The notes under the pieces are model-generated. The model was not told the DNA's origin, made no database searches, and worked only from the letters and a program-made list of their open reading frames with translations. The translations under genes were made by a program, and so were the position numbers. Positions 16,084-26,359 of a DNA stretch of 64,000 nucleotides are shown here, piece after piece. This stretch comes from Kribbella kalugense. GTDB lineage: Bacteria; Actinomycetota; Actinomycetes; Propionibacteriales; Kribbellaceae. The stretch is from positions 543,763 through 607,762 of the forward strand of contig NZ_SODF01000003.1 in assembly GCF_004365875.1 (NCBI RefSeq), in the 5' to 3' direction. Position 1 is the stretch's first letter, and each line of letters starts with the position of its first letter.

Positions 16084-17312
16084 TGGTCGTGGGTGGAGAG
16101 GGCGATCAGTGCGTTGGCGAGGGTGCCTCGCCAGCAGATGTAGTCGTGGGCGCCGTTGAATTCGGTGTAGGTGACGTCGTAGCCCTTGGTTTGCAGGATG
16201 GTTCGTAGGTGACGGTTCGCGACCAGGAGGGACGGGCCGTCGTCGGGCGCCGGACCGCGCTCCAACACGCCGACGTCCAGGTAGATCCGCACCGGCCGGC
16301 GCTCGGATGCGGCGTACTGGCGGGTCAGCCACTCGTGCTCGTGGTCGTCGTCAGGGCTCCACCAGAACGAGCCCGACTGCGAGATCACGTTGCCGAAGAC
16401 ATCTGGTCGCCGGAACCCCGCGAAGGCCGCGGCCTGACCGCCGTGGCTCTGGCCGGCCACGATCGTCCGTGCGGGATCGGTCGTGATCCGGTACTGCGCG
16501 CGGGCCCACGGAAGCAGTTCGTCGGTGAGGTACTCCAGGAACGGCGCACCACAAGGGAGTTCGCGGTTGCGGACCTCCTGGGTCAGGCTGTCGACGAGGA
16601 CGGCCACCACCGGCGGGATGCGGCCGTCGTCGATCAGGTTGTCCAGGATCGTCGGGAATGGGATCGGGCCGCGTACGACGTCGCCGTCGAACAGCACGAG
16701 CAGCGGATACGGCTCGTCGTCCGGTTGATAGCCGGGCGGGGTGTAGACCCAGATGCGGCGTTCGTTGTCGAGGATCTCACTACGGTGCAGCTGCTGGACG
16801 ACCTCGCCATGGTTCGCGTCGGCACGCGGGGCCTGCCACGGCTGCGCAGGCGCGGCCGGCAGCTCGATCAAGGACACCACGATCTCGTCAGAGCCTAGGA
16901 ACTCGTCAGCGGGATAGACGAAGGTTGCCGGGTTGAGTGGATCGGCGAACCAGCTCGCGATGTGTGCTTCCCAATCCTCCGCCGTGAGCGCCGAGCCGTC
17001 CGCGCCGTCGACTGCCAGCCGGTAGGTACTGCGTAGATCGCTGCCGATCCGGTAGGTGAGGTACCAGATGTCGGTGCCGTCCAAATGGCGCATGAGATTG
17101 GCCGGCGGGTCCCACCCCGCAGGTCCACCGAACACCGCGACCTTGCCGACCGGCTCGGTCTCCCGGTAGAGGAATGTCAGCCAGACGTGCTGGTCGTCGT
17201 CCGGCACCGGCTCGACCAACGGCGTGCCTTGTACGGCGATGTCGGCCCAGAACTCCTCGGTCCGATCCGGATCGAGGGTCTGCAAACGCGGGCTATCGAT
17301 CTGGTTGGACAA
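16080..17312 (-). CDS. Enterochelin esterase (Fes)-like hydrolase
   Basis: A 410-residue protein with the two-domain plan of Fes: an N-terminal Ig-like domain (VWLTFLYRETEPVGKVAVFG, then DIWYLTYRI) and a C-terminal esterase D-type alpha/beta-hydrolase with nucleophile Ser289 in VAGQSHGGQAA, a FDGDVVRG strand, and catalytic His in FNGAHDYICW. Known Fes enzymes cut ferric-catecholate siderophores in the cytosol to release iron, but no siderophore genes are nearby. It begins with TTG four bases after the purH stop and lacks its own ribosome-binding site, implying coupling to purH. No better ATG or GTG is available near the family start. Confidence 0.85.
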   Translation of the reverse strand: MSNQIDSPRLQTLDPDRTEEFWADIAVQGTPLVEPVPDDDQHVWLTFLYRETEPVGKVAVFGGPAGWDPPANLMRHLDGTDIWYLTYRIGSDLRSTYRLAVDGADGSALTAEDWEAHIASWFADPLNPATFVYPADEFLGSDEIVVSLIELPAAPAQPWQAPRADANHGEVVQQLHRSEILDNERRIWVYTPPGYQPDDEPYPLLVLFDGDVVRGPIPFPTILDNLIDDGRIPPVVAVLVDSLTQEVRNRELPCGAPFLEYLTDELLPWARAQYRITTDPARTIVAGQSHGGQAAAFAGFRRPDVFGNVISQSGSFWWSPDDDHEHEWLTRQYAASERRPVRIYLDVGVLERGPAPDDGPSLLVANRHLRTILQTKGYDVTYTEFNGAHDYICWRGTLANALIALSTHDH

Positions 17313-17316
17313 GGGC

Positions 17317-18872
<1,556 letters not shown>

Positions 18873-18876
<4 letters not shown>

Positions 18877-19499
18877 TTCAGTCGAACCTTTCGTCCGGTG
18901 ATGGTCCAGCCCTCCCGGACCAGGCGGCCGACCCACTCCACCAGCTGGCGGCGTTCGACCTCCTTGATCCGTTCGGTCAGGGTGTCTTCGGTGTCGTCGT
19001 CCTCGACGGGTACGACGACCTGCGCGATGATCGGCCCGGTGTCGACGCCGCCGTCCACGAAGAACAGCGTCGCCCCGGCGACCTTCACGCCGTACTCCAG
19101 CGCGTCCCGCGGACCGTGGATCCCGGGGAAGGCCGGCAGCAGCGCGTTGTGAGTGTTGATGTACCGGTCGCCGAACGCCCCGAGGAAGTCGTCGCCGACC
19201 AGCTTCAGGAAGCCGGCCGACACGACCAGGTCCGGCTTGTGCTCCGCGACCGACGCGGTCAGCGCCCGGTCCCAGTCCGCTCGCTCCGGGTAGGCCTTCA
19301 CCTTGTGCACGAACGTCGGTACGCCGGCAGCCTCGGCCCGGTCCAGCCCGACGATGCCGTCCCGGTCAGCGCCGACGGCGACAACCTGAGCGCCGTACGC
19401 CGGGTCGGCACAGGCGTCGAGCAGTGCCTGCAGGTTCGATCCCGATCCGGACACGAGCACGACCAGGCGTGCAGACCCGGAATCAGAAGCAGAAGTCAC
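18873..19499 (-). CDS. purN: Phosphoribosylglycinamide formyltransferase PurN
   Basis: A 208-residue GAR transformylase using 10-formyl-THF. Characteristic elements are LVVLVSGSGSNLQALLDA (phosphate loop), VVSAGFLKLVGDDFL, catalytic Asn-His in NTHNALLPAFPG and the Asp of GGVDTGPII. It starts with GTG 4 bp before no known gene but 17 bases after the DUF6350 stop, and its end overlaps purH by four bases, forming the DUF6350-purN-purH operon seen in many actinobacteria. Length is normal. Confidence 0.97.
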
Positions 19500-19515
19500 G
19501 GCGGGAAGCCTATCG

Positions 19516-20775
19516 TCAGGCGTCGACCTGATCCTCAGCCGGTCGGCGCGAGGCGGCCACAGCGGCCGTCACCGCGGCCCCGATCGCCATCCCAGCGGCC
19601 AGTACGCCGGCCGCCGGCAGCGCGCCCGGAACGCCGACCACCGACATCCGCCCAGGCCCGGCAGACCCACCCGACATCGCCAACAGCACGAAAACAACGA
19701 TCCCCGCGAGCAGCGCCGCCATCGCACCCCGCAGCGCGAACGCGTCCCACCCCAGCGCAAACGCATCCCGCTCCGCGAGCCCTCGCCGTACGACGACCAG
19801 CCCGGCGACCGCGCCCGCCAGCAGCGGCACCACTGCCGTCAGCACCAGCAGGTACGACGGAGTCGCGCCGTCGGCAGGTACGGCAGCCAGTAGCGGAAAA
19901 GCCGGCAGGTTCCCAACATCCACCCCGGTCGGCGCGATCGTGGTCCCGGTCCCGAGCTGGAATCCAGGTCCGGCCAGGAACGCGACGACGTACAGCACCA
20001 TGTTCGGCACCAGCATCAGGCAGATCGCGAACAGCACGACCGACCCGATCACGCCGGCGTCCAGGAGCTCGAGCATCCCGGTGATCCGGGAGAAGTGGAT
20101 CGCGAGCAGTACGCCGTACATCACTGACGCCAGCGCGATCACGGTCAGTACGGCGGCCATCGCGGCCGGGAACACGTGCCGCAGACCGGGCGGAGTCGCG
20201 TCCGCGAGGTCCGCCGCGGCACCAGACTCGACCAGAATCCCCGCCGTACCGGCCACCAACGCCAGCGAGAAGGCGCCGAGGAACGCGGACAACGGCGACG
20301 CCTTGAGCGCGCCGTCCGCAGTGAGCAACGCCACGACGAGCCCGCCGAGGCCGTAGATGAGCGCGAACATTCCGGCCAGCGAGAACAGGTCCCGGCTGCG
20401 ATCGGCCGCGCTGGACCGGGCCGCTGACTTGCCGCCGCGGTACAGGCACCAGGCGAAGAACAGGGTCAGACCGAGCGGCGCGACGCTGAGCCGGCCGGTG
20501 CCGAGCGTGCTGCTGCCAATTGTGACGGCGGACTTGTGCGCGACCAGCCAGACCGCCGCACCGGCCCGTACGGCGCCTGACGCCCCGCCGAACGTCGCTC
20601 CGAGCCAGCCGATCACCGCGACCGCGGCGCAGGTGAGCAGACCGGTCAGCAGGCAGGCTCCCGCCGAGATCACGGCCGAAACGATCAACGGCTTGGTCTG
20701 GGCGGCGATCTCCGACGTGGGCGTTGCGCTCGATTCACCGTCCCGGGCGCCCGGGCGGCTCAGCATGTCGGTCAT
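19516..20775 (-). CDS. DUF6350 polytopic membrane protein
   Basis: A 419-residue membrane protein with about ten hydrophobic helices, matching DUF6350, the family lying just upstream of purN in many actinobacteria (the Rv0955 position in M. tuberculosis). The ATG at 20775 (MTDMLSRPG) has GGGAG four bases upstream; a longer reading would cross the divergent promoter. Polar N-terminal residues 1-35 are cytoplasmic-like, the first TM starts near residue 37, and glycine/alanine-rich helices follow. No catalytic motif is seen and the function is unknown. Confidence 0.85.
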   Translation of the reverse strand: MTDMLSRPGARDGESSATPTSEIAAQTKPLIVSAVISAGACLLTGLLTCAAVAVIGWLGATFGGASGAVRAGAAVWLVAHKSAVTIGSSTLGTGRLSVAPLGLTLFFAWCLYRGGKSAARSSAADRSRDLFSLAGMFALIYGLGGLVVALLTADGALKASPLSAFLGAFSLALVAGTAGILVESGAAADLADATPPGLRHVFPAAMAAVLTVIALASVMYGVLLAIHFSRITGMLELLDAGVIGSVVLFAICLMLVPNMVLYVVAFLAGPGFQLGTGTTIAPTGVDVGNLPAFPLLAAVPADGATPSYLLVLTAVVPLLAGAVAGLVVVRRGLAERDAFALGWDAFALRGAMAALLAGIVVFVLLAMSGGSAGPGRMSVVGVPGALPAAGVLAAGMAIGAAVTAAVAASRRPAEDQVDA

Positions 20776-20951
20776 CTGACTCCCATCGTCTCCCCGCGCA
20801 CGGACGCCACTCGAACTGACACGCCGGATGTGGAAGACTTCGGCGCGCCTACTCACGCTCTGTTTCCGGGGTTTTACGTCCTGGTAGTTGAGTTGGGAGT
20901 GGCGTGGGTCCACCGGGTACTGTCAGGTGGAATCAGTCAGGAGGACGAGCT

Positions 20952-22292
20952 TTGGCGGGTTCCCACCGTGCATCACGCGCGGGCGGTCGCGCCGCTGCCC
21001 GGGAAGCGCGCCGCCAGCAGGCGCGCAAGCGGAACCAGACGATCGCCGCCGGTGTCGCGGTCGTGGTGCTGGTCGGCGGCGGCGGTGTCGCTGCCCTGAA
21101 CGCGTTCGGCGGCGACAAGAAGGCCGACGCGAAGATCGGCAACGGTCCCTCGGACGACAAGCCGAACGACTCGAACGTGCTGGCCGACGACAAGGCGCTG
21201 CTCGACGCCGTGGGCGCGAAGTCGCTCGGCGCGACCGGCACCTGGGCGGTGACCAACACCGCGGACGGCGACGCCGCGCCGGACACCGCGTTCGTCTGCC
21301 AGGCGCAGCGGTTCGCCGACCCGTCCGGCCTGCGCACCTGGGTCCGCAACTTCACCAACGCGACCACCAAGGACACCGCCGTGCAGTACGTCGAGGTGTC
21401 GAGCGACAAGACCACCGCGGCGAAGACCTACACCTCGGTCGTCCACTGGCTGAGCCAATGCACGGCCGCCCAGACCCGGCTGTCCTCCGGTTACGTGACG
21501 ACGGGCGTCGGCGAGCGCGGCGTGATCGCGGTGTTCGGGATGGTCCCCGGCTCCAAGACGAAGTACAAGACCGTCGCGGTCACGCTGGCCGGCCAGGCCA
21601 CGGTGGTTGTCGAGCACGACACCCTGTCGGCCACGCCACCGAAGCCGGACGCCGTCCTGGCCACGGCGAACGTCGCGGCGAAGAAGATCTGCGCCCAGTC
21701 CGGCGGCTGCGGCACCGGCGCTGCGGTCGCGAAGCCGGCACTGCTGCCGAACGTCGATGCCCCCGGGTTCATGGCCTCGGTCGACCTGCCGCTGCTGGAC
21801 GAGATCAACAAGCCGTGGGTGAGCGCGCCGGCGGCGAAGGGCAACAGCAACGGCAGCGGCGGTTGCGAGAAGATCGACCTCAAGAAGGCCAAAGCGACCA
21901 AGTTCGGCACCGTCACGTACGTGACGCCGGAGGCGAAGGTGCCGACCGAGTTCGGCCTCGACGACACGGTCGCCAAGTTCGCGACGCCGACCGCGGCGGC
22001 GAACTTCGTCAGCCAGATCCGCAAGAACGTCGACGCGTGCGAGAAGAACGTCTCGAACGCCAGCGTCCAGTCGACCGGCACCATCCAGACCAGCACGATC
22101 AAGGGCAAGAGCTGGAAGGCGACGTACGACAGCGGTGACGGGAAGAAGTTCGCCTACCGGATCGGTATCGCCGGGTCCGGGGACCGGGCGGTCTACGTGC
22201 TGTTCCCGGTGCTGAAGGGCCTGGACATCTCCGACACGTCGTTCAACGAGACGGTCGCCCGCGCTGTCGACCGATCGGCCGCTTACAAATAG
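20952..22292 (+). CDS. Single-TM anchored extracellular protein of unknown function
   Basis: A 446-residue protein with a basic cytoplasmic N-terminus (repeated Arg/Ala, residues 1-29), one TM helix (about 31-49, IAAGVAVVVLVGGGGVAAL), an Asp/Lys-rich spacer and two similar extracellular halves of about 180 residues that may be PknH-type sensor-like folds. Cys residues (for example in SQCTAAQ, KKICAQSGGCG, SGGCEKID, VDACEK) could form disulphides. The TTG at 20952 was chosen because AGGAGG lies seven bases upstream. It sits divergent from DUF6350 and convergent with sucD, at the position of Rv0954. A role in envelope sensing is a guess. Confidence 0.72.
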   Translation: MAGSHRASRAGGRAAAREARRQQARKRNQTIAAGVAVVVLVGGGGVAALNAFGGDKKADAKIGNGPSDDKPNDSNVLADDKALLDAVGAKSLGATGTWAVTNTADGDAAPDTAFVCQAQRFADPSGLRTWVRNFTNATTKDTAVQYVEVSSDKTTAAKTYTSVVHWLSQCTAAQTRLSSGYVTTGVGERGVIAVFGMVPGSKTKYKTVAVTLAGQATVVVEHDTLSATPPKPDAVLATANVAAKKICAQSGGCGTGAAVAKPALLPNVDAPGFMASVDLPLLDEINKPWVSAPAAKGNSNGSGGCEKIDLKKAKATKFGTVTYVTPEAKVPTEFGLDDTVAKFATPTAAANFVSQIRKNVDACEKNVSNASVQSTGTIQTSTIKGKSWKATYDSGDGKKFAYRIGIAGSGDRAVYVLFPVLKGLDISDTSFNETVARAVDRSAAYK

Positions 22293-22294
22293 AA

Positions 22295-22326
22295 ACGGGA
22301 CCTGCCCCGTTAAGGACAGGTCCCGT
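22295..22326. terminator. Bidirectional terminator between membrane protein gene and sucD
   Basis: Perfect ten-base arms ACGGGACCTG and CAGGTCCCGT flank a 12-base loop in the 46-bp gap between convergent stops. On the leftward (sucD) strand the stem is followed by a T-rich tail (TTTCTATTT); on the rightward strand the tail is GC-rich. Confidence 0.82.
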
Positions 22327-22338
22327 CTCGACGTGAAG

Positions 22339-23229
22339 CTACTTGCTGAGCCCCTGCATGATCTCGCGCATCAGGTTGGCGGTCTCGCTCGGCGTCTTGC
22401 CGACCTTCACACCGACGGCCTCGAGGGCCTCCTGCTTCGCGGCCGCGGTACCGGATGAGCCGGAGACGATCGCGCCGGCGTGGCCCATCGTCTTGCCCTC
22501 CGGCGCGGTGAAGCCGGCGACGTACCCGACGACCGGCTTGGTCACGTTCTCCTTGATGAACGCGGCCGCCCGCTCCTCGGCGTCACCACCGATCTCACCG
22601 ATCATCACGATCGCGTCGGTGTCCGGGTCGTCCTGGAACGCCTGCAACGCATCGATGTGCGTCGTCCCAATGATCGGGTCGCCGCCGATCCCGATCGCGC
22701 TGGAGAACCCGAAGTCCTGCAGCTCGTACATCATCTGGTAGGTCAGCGTGCCCGACTTCGACACCAGGCCGATCCGGCCCTGGCCGGCGATGCTGGCCGG
22801 GATGATGCCGGCGTTCGACTCGCCCGGGGTGATGATGCCCGGGCAGTTCGGGCCGATGATCCGGGTCTTGCCGGACGCCTGCGCGGCGGCGAAGAACGCG
22901 GCGGTGTCGTGCACCGGCACGCCCTCGGTGATCACCACGACCAGCGGCACCTCGGCCTCGACGGCCTCCAGTACGGCGTCCTTGGTGAACTTCGGCGGCA
23001 CGAAGATGACCGACACGTTCGCGCCGGTCTCCTTGACGGCGTCCGCGACGGTGCCGAACACCGCGACCGACTTGCCGTCGAAGTCCTGGCTCTGACCCGC
23101 CTTACGGGGGTTCACGCCGCCGACGATGTTGGTGCCCGAGGCAAGCATCCGGGTGGTGTGCTTGGTGCCCTCGGAGCCGGTCATGCCCTGGACGATGACC
23201 TTGCTGTCCTTGGTCAGGAAGATAGACAT
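22339..23229 (-). CDS. sucD: Succinyl-CoA ligase (ADP-forming) subunit alpha
   Basis: A 296-residue alpha subunit with the CoA-binding Rossmann domain (KVIVQGMTGSEGTKHTTRML, GGVNPRKAGQ) and the ligase domain bearing phospho-acceptor His250 in TMGHAGAIVSGSSGT; also NCPGIITPGESNAGIIP and YELQDFGFSSAIGIGGDPI. With SucC it interconverts succinyl-CoA and succinate with nucleotide triphosphate formation in the TCA cycle. It follows sucC by 14 bases in the same operon. Length and motifs are standard. Confidence 0.98.
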   Translation of the reverse strand: MSIFLTKDSKVIVQGMTGSEGTKHTTRMLASGTNIVGGVNPRKAGQSQDFDGKSVAVFGTVADAVKETGANVSVIFVPPKFTKDAVLEAVEAEVPLVVVITEGVPVHDTAAFFAAAQASGKTRIIGPNCPGIITPGESNAGIIPASIAGQGRIGLVSKSGTLTYQMMYELQDFGFSSAIGIGGDPIIGTTHIDALQAFQDDPDTDAIVMIGEIGGDAEERAAAFIKENVTKPVVGYVAGFTAPEGKTMGHAGAIVSGSSGTAAAKQEALEAVGVKVGKTPSETANLMREIMQGLSK

Positions 23230-23243
23230 TGTTCGGCGATCCC

Positions 23244-24416
23244 TTACTTCGCAGCCAGCTCGGCGGCGCGCTTGGCGGCGCCGTCCATCGTGTCGACCCG
23301 CTCCAGACCGGCCAGCCCGGCCTCGTCGAGGATGCGGCGGCCCTCCTCGGCGTTGTTGCCGTCCAGCCGGACGACCAGCGGCTTGGAGACGGCCTCGCCC
23401 CGGCTCGCCAGCAGCTCGAACGCCTGGACGATGCCGTTCGCGACCGCGTCGCAGGCGGTGATGCCGCCGAAGACGTTCACGAACACGCTCTGCACCTGCG
23501 GGTCGGAGATGATGATCTCCAGACCGTTCGCCATCACCTCGGCGCTCGCGCCGCCGCCGATGTCGAGGAAGTTGGCCGGCTTGACGCCGCCGAACTCCTC
23601 ACCGGCGTACGCCACGACGTCGAGGGTGGACATGACCAGGCCGGCGCCGTTGCCGATGATGCCGACCGAGCCGTCCAGCTTCACGTAGTTCAGGCCCTTG
23701 GCCTTGGCCGCGGCCTCCAGCGGGTCGGCCGCCGAGACGTCCTCGAACTCGGCGTGGTCCGGGTGCCGGAAGTCCGCGTTCTCGTCCAGGGTGACCTTGC
23801 CGTCGAGCGCCTCGACGTTGCCGTCCTCGAGCTTGACCAGCGGGTTCACCTCGACCAGCGAGGCGTCCTCGGCGATGAAGACGTCGTACAGCTTGACGAT
23901 CTCCGGTACGACGGCGTCGATCACGTCGGCCGGGTACTTCGCGGCCACCGCGATCTCGCGCGCCTTCGCCTCGTCCACACCCTTGGCCGGGTCGATCGAG
24001 ATCTGCGCGATCGCGGTCGGGTCGGTGTGGGCGATCTCCTCGATCTCCATACCGCCGGCGGCGGAGGCGATGCAGAGGTAGTTGCGGTTGGCCCGGTCGA
24101 CCAGGAAGGAGAAGTAGTACTCCTCCGCGATCGCCGCGGCCGGGACGATGTTCAGGATCTTGACGACGTGACCCTTGATGTCCAGCCCGAGGATCTCGCG
24201 GGCCTTCTCCTCGGCCTCGTCCGGGCTGCTCGCCAGCTTGACACCGCCGGCCTTGCCGCGGCCACCGGTCTTCACCTGGGCCTTCACCACTACCCGGCCG
24301 CCGATCTTCTCGGCCGCCGCGCGCGCCTCTTCCGGGCTGGTGACGACCGCACCGACGGTCGTCCGCACGCCGTGCTTGGCGAAGACCGTCTTCGCCTGGA
24401 ATTCCATCAGATCCAC
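23244..24416 (-). CDS. sucC: Succinyl-CoA ligase (ADP-forming) subunit beta
   Basis: A 390-residue beta subunit with an ATP-grasp domain beginning DLMEFQAKTVFAKHGV, the basic segment VVVKAQVKTGGRGKAGGVK that binds nucleotide, EVNPLVKLEDG for metal binding, and the ligase domain with LDIGGGASAEVM, NVFGGITACDAVANGI and RLDGNNAEEG. The GTG at 24416 aligns with the family start and has GAGGGA eight bases upstream; upstream in-frame codons would add a 13-residue extension. It is the first gene of a sucC-sucD operon. Confidence 0.97.
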   Translation of the reverse strand: MDLMEFQAKTVFAKHGVRTTVGAVVTSPEEARAAAEKIGGRVVVKAQVKTGGRGKAGGVKLASSPDEAEEKAREILGLDIKGHVVKILNIVPAAAIAEEYYFSFLVDRANRNYLCIASAAGGMEIEEIAHTDPTAIAQISIDPAKGVDEAKAREIAVAAKYPADVIDAVVPEIVKLYDVFIAEDASLVEVNPLVKLEDGNVEALDGKVTLDENADFRHPDHAEFEDVSAADPLEAAAKAKGLNYVKLDGSVGIIGNGAGLVMSTLDVVAYAGEEFGGVKPANFLDIGGGASAEVMANGLEIIISDPQVQSVFVNVFGGITACDAVANGIVQAFELLASRGEAVSKPLVVRLDGNNAEEGRRILDEAGLAGLERVDTMDGAAKRAAELAAK

Positions 24417-24451
24417 GAGTGTGGTCCCTCTCTCGCCTGTACGGGCTTCTG

Positions 24452-24479
24452 ACACTAGCCACCCTGGTGATCAGGACAA
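24452..24479 (-). promoter_or_regulatory. Putative sucCD promoter
   Basis: On the leftward strand TTGTCC (24479-24474) and TAGTGT (24457-24452) are 16 bases apart, with the downstream element 35 bases before the sucC GTG. The hexamers resemble actinobacterial housekeeping promoters, but the match is only partial. Confidence 0.35.
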
Positions 24480-24544
24480 CAGCCGGGGTCTGTGCTGAGA
24501 CGACCGTCACAGCCTCCCCCGGGCGCCATGTCAGGCTAGATCAC

Positions 24545-26182
24545 ATGACCGATCCTGAGATCAGACCAGCTGACGACTGGTGGCGTAGCGCCGTCGTCTA
24601 CCAGGTGTACCCGCGCTCGTTCGCCGACGCCACCGGTGACGGCACCGGCGACGTGAACGGGATCCGCGCCCGGCTGCCGTACCTCGCCGAGCTCGGCGTC
24701 GACGCGATCTGGATCAGCCCCTGGTACCCGTCCCCGCTGCTCGACGGCGGGTACGACGTCGCCGACTACCGCGACATCAACCCGGAGTTCGGCACCCTCG
24801 CGGACGCCGACGCGCTGATCGCCGAGGCGCACGCGCTGGGCCTGCGGATCCTGATCGACCTGGTCCCGAACCACTGCTCCTGGGAGCACCCGTGGTTCAA
24901 GGCGGCGCTGGCGGCGGGCAAGGGTTCTGACGAGCGGGACCTGTTCTGGTTCCGCGACTCCAAGGACGGCGGGCCGCCGACCAACTGGCCGGCCGCGTTC
25001 GGCGGGGGCGCGTGGCAGCAGATCGAGGACGGGCAGTGGTACCTGCACCTGTTCGACATCTCCCAGCCGGACTGGAACTGGGACAACCCGAAGGTGATCG
25101 AGGAGTTCGACGCGATCCTGCGGTTCTGGTTCGACCGCGGCGTGGACGGGTTCCGGATCGACGTGGCCGACTCGATGGCCAAGGATCCGGCGCTGCCCGA
25201 CGTACCGCTACACAACGGGGAGCCGACCCGGGAGAAGTACGTCGGGAACCCGTTCTACGACCAGCCCGGGGTGCACACCATCCACCAGCGCTGGCGGTCG
25301 ATCGCGGACGAGTACGCCGATACACCGCAGGGACCGCGGGTGTTCGTGGCGGAGGCGTGGCTGTCGCCGGCCGAGCGACTCGCGCAGTACGTGCGGCCGA
25401 ACGAACTGCACTCGGCCTTCAACTTCGACGCCCTGCGTGCGGCGTGGGACGCGAAGGAACTGCGTGAGGTGATCGACCACACCACCGACAACCTGTGGGC
25501 GGTCGGGGCGCCGGCGACCTGGGTGCTGAGCAACCACGACACGATCCGGCACCGCACCCGGTTCGGCCGCGACAAGCGGGACGCGCTCGAGGGCGCGGGC
25601 GTCGTACCGACCGATCTGGCGCTCGGTCTGCGGCGAGCCCGAGCCGCTGCGCTACTGGAGCTGTCGCTGCCTGGTGGCGCGTACATCTACCAGGGCGACG
25701 AGCTCGGACTGCCCGAGGTCGAGGACCTGCCGGAGGACGTGCTCGACGACCCGACCTGGGAACGCTCCGGCCACACCGTCCGCGGCCGCGACGGCTGCCG
25801 GGTCCCGATCCCCTGGTCCGGATCAGAACCGCCGTACGGCTTCGGCCCTGGCACCGGCCAGCCCTGGCTCCCCCAGCCCGCCGACTGGTCCGGCCTGACC
25901 GCCGAGGCGGAGGCTGGGGACCCGGACAGCCACCTGAGCCTCTACAAGGCCGCGCTCCGGATCCGCCGCGACCACCCGGCGCTCGGCGAAGGCCGCCTGG
26001 TCTGGGACGCCGACACCCCGGACGGAATCCTCTCCTTCACCCGCGAGCCAGGCTTCCGCTGCGTGGTCAACATCAGCGACACCCCGGTCACGCTGCCACC
26101 CCACCAGCGGGTGCTCCTCGCCAGCGAGCCGCTGGCAGACGGCGTACTCCCGGTGGACACCACTGTGTGGCTCGAGGTCTGA
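24545..26182 (+). CDS. GH13 alpha-glucosidase
   Basis: A 545-residue cytoplasmic glycoside hydrolase family 13 enzyme of the oligo-1,6-glucosidase/alpha-glucosidase type. The start VVYQVYPRSFADATGDGTGDVNG is characteristic; DLVPNH, nucleophile Asp206 in GFRIDVAD, acid/base Glu270 in FVAEAWL and Asp332 in SNHDTIRH complete the active site, and GGAYIYQGDELGLPEVEDLP fits exo-acting alpha-glucosidases. No signal peptide is present. The ATG at 24545 has no Shine-Dalgarno, so it may be leaderless. It converges with an Agl-type importer and probably hydrolyses imported maltose, trehalose or related alpha-glucosides, like AglA of Streptomyces. Confidence 0.94.
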   Translation: MTDPEIRPADDWWRSAVVYQVYPRSFADATGDGTGDVNGIRARLPYLAELGVDAIWISPWYPSPLLDGGYDVADYRDINPEFGTLADADALIAEAHALGLRILIDLVPNHCSWEHPWFKAALAAGKGSDERDLFWFRDSKDGGPPTNWPAAFGGGAWQQIEDGQWYLHLFDISQPDWNWDNPKVIEEFDAILRFWFDRGVDGFRIDVADSMAKDPALPDVPLHNGEPTREKYVGNPFYDQPGVHTIHQRWRSIADEYADTPQGPRVFVAEAWLSPAERLAQYVRPNELHSAFNFDALRAAWDAKELREVIDHTTDNLWAVGAPATWVLSNHDTIRHRTRFGRDKRDALEGAGVVPTDLALGLRRARAAALLELSLPGGAYIYQGDELGLPEVEDLPEDVLDDPTWERSGHTVRGRDGCRVPIPWSGSEPPYGFGPGTGQPWLPQPADWSGLTAEAEAGDPDSHLSLYKAALRIRRDHPALGEGRLVWDADTPDGILSFTREPGFRCVVNISDTPVTLPPHQRVLLASEPLADGVLPVDTTVWLEV

Positions 26183-26188
26183 TCCAAC

Positions 26189-26224
26189 AAGAAACGGCCG
26201 GAGCTCAGGCTCCGGCCGTTTCTT
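26189..26224. terminator. Strong bidirectional terminator
   Basis: Perfect 16-base arms (AAGAAACGGCCGGAGC and its complement) enclose a TCAG tetraloop, with A-rich left and T-rich right flanks. It lies seven bases after the alpha-glucosidase stop and can stop transcription from both that gene and the convergent permease operon. Confidence 0.93.
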
Positions 26225-26233
26225 TGTTCGGTG

Positions 26234-26359
26234 CTACCGCCGACGATCCCGGTCGTCCCGGTCCCGCCGGTCACGGTCCTCGCGGTCGCGACGGTCCCGT
26301 TCCTCGCGGTCCCGCCGGTCACGATCCTCGCGATCGCGGCGGTCCCGGTCGGCGCTCAC
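26234..26359 (-). CDS. Possible 41-residue Arg/Asp-repeat peptide overlapping the permease stop
   Basis: A GTG at 26359 overlaps the TGA of the upstream permease (GTGA) and opens a 41-codon frame ending at TAG 26236-26234. After VSA the product is made almost entirely of Arg, Asp and Glu in near-perfect RDR/RDRD repeats (for example DRDRRDREDRDRR). The DNA is an imperfect tandem repeat on hexamer-like units such as GACCGG and GACCGC. The coupled overlap and clean stop before the terminator argue for translation, but no other support exists; the tract could equally be untranslated repeat DNA. Confidence 0.4.
   Translation of the reverse strand: MSADRDRRDREDRDRRDREERDRRDREDRDRRDRDDRDRRR

Noticed and set aside
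26230..26355. CRISPR-like or minisatellite array downstream of the permease gene
   Set aside because: The repeats are hexamer-scale, coding for Arg/Asp patterns, without spacers; treated as a low-complexity tract and possible peptide gene.
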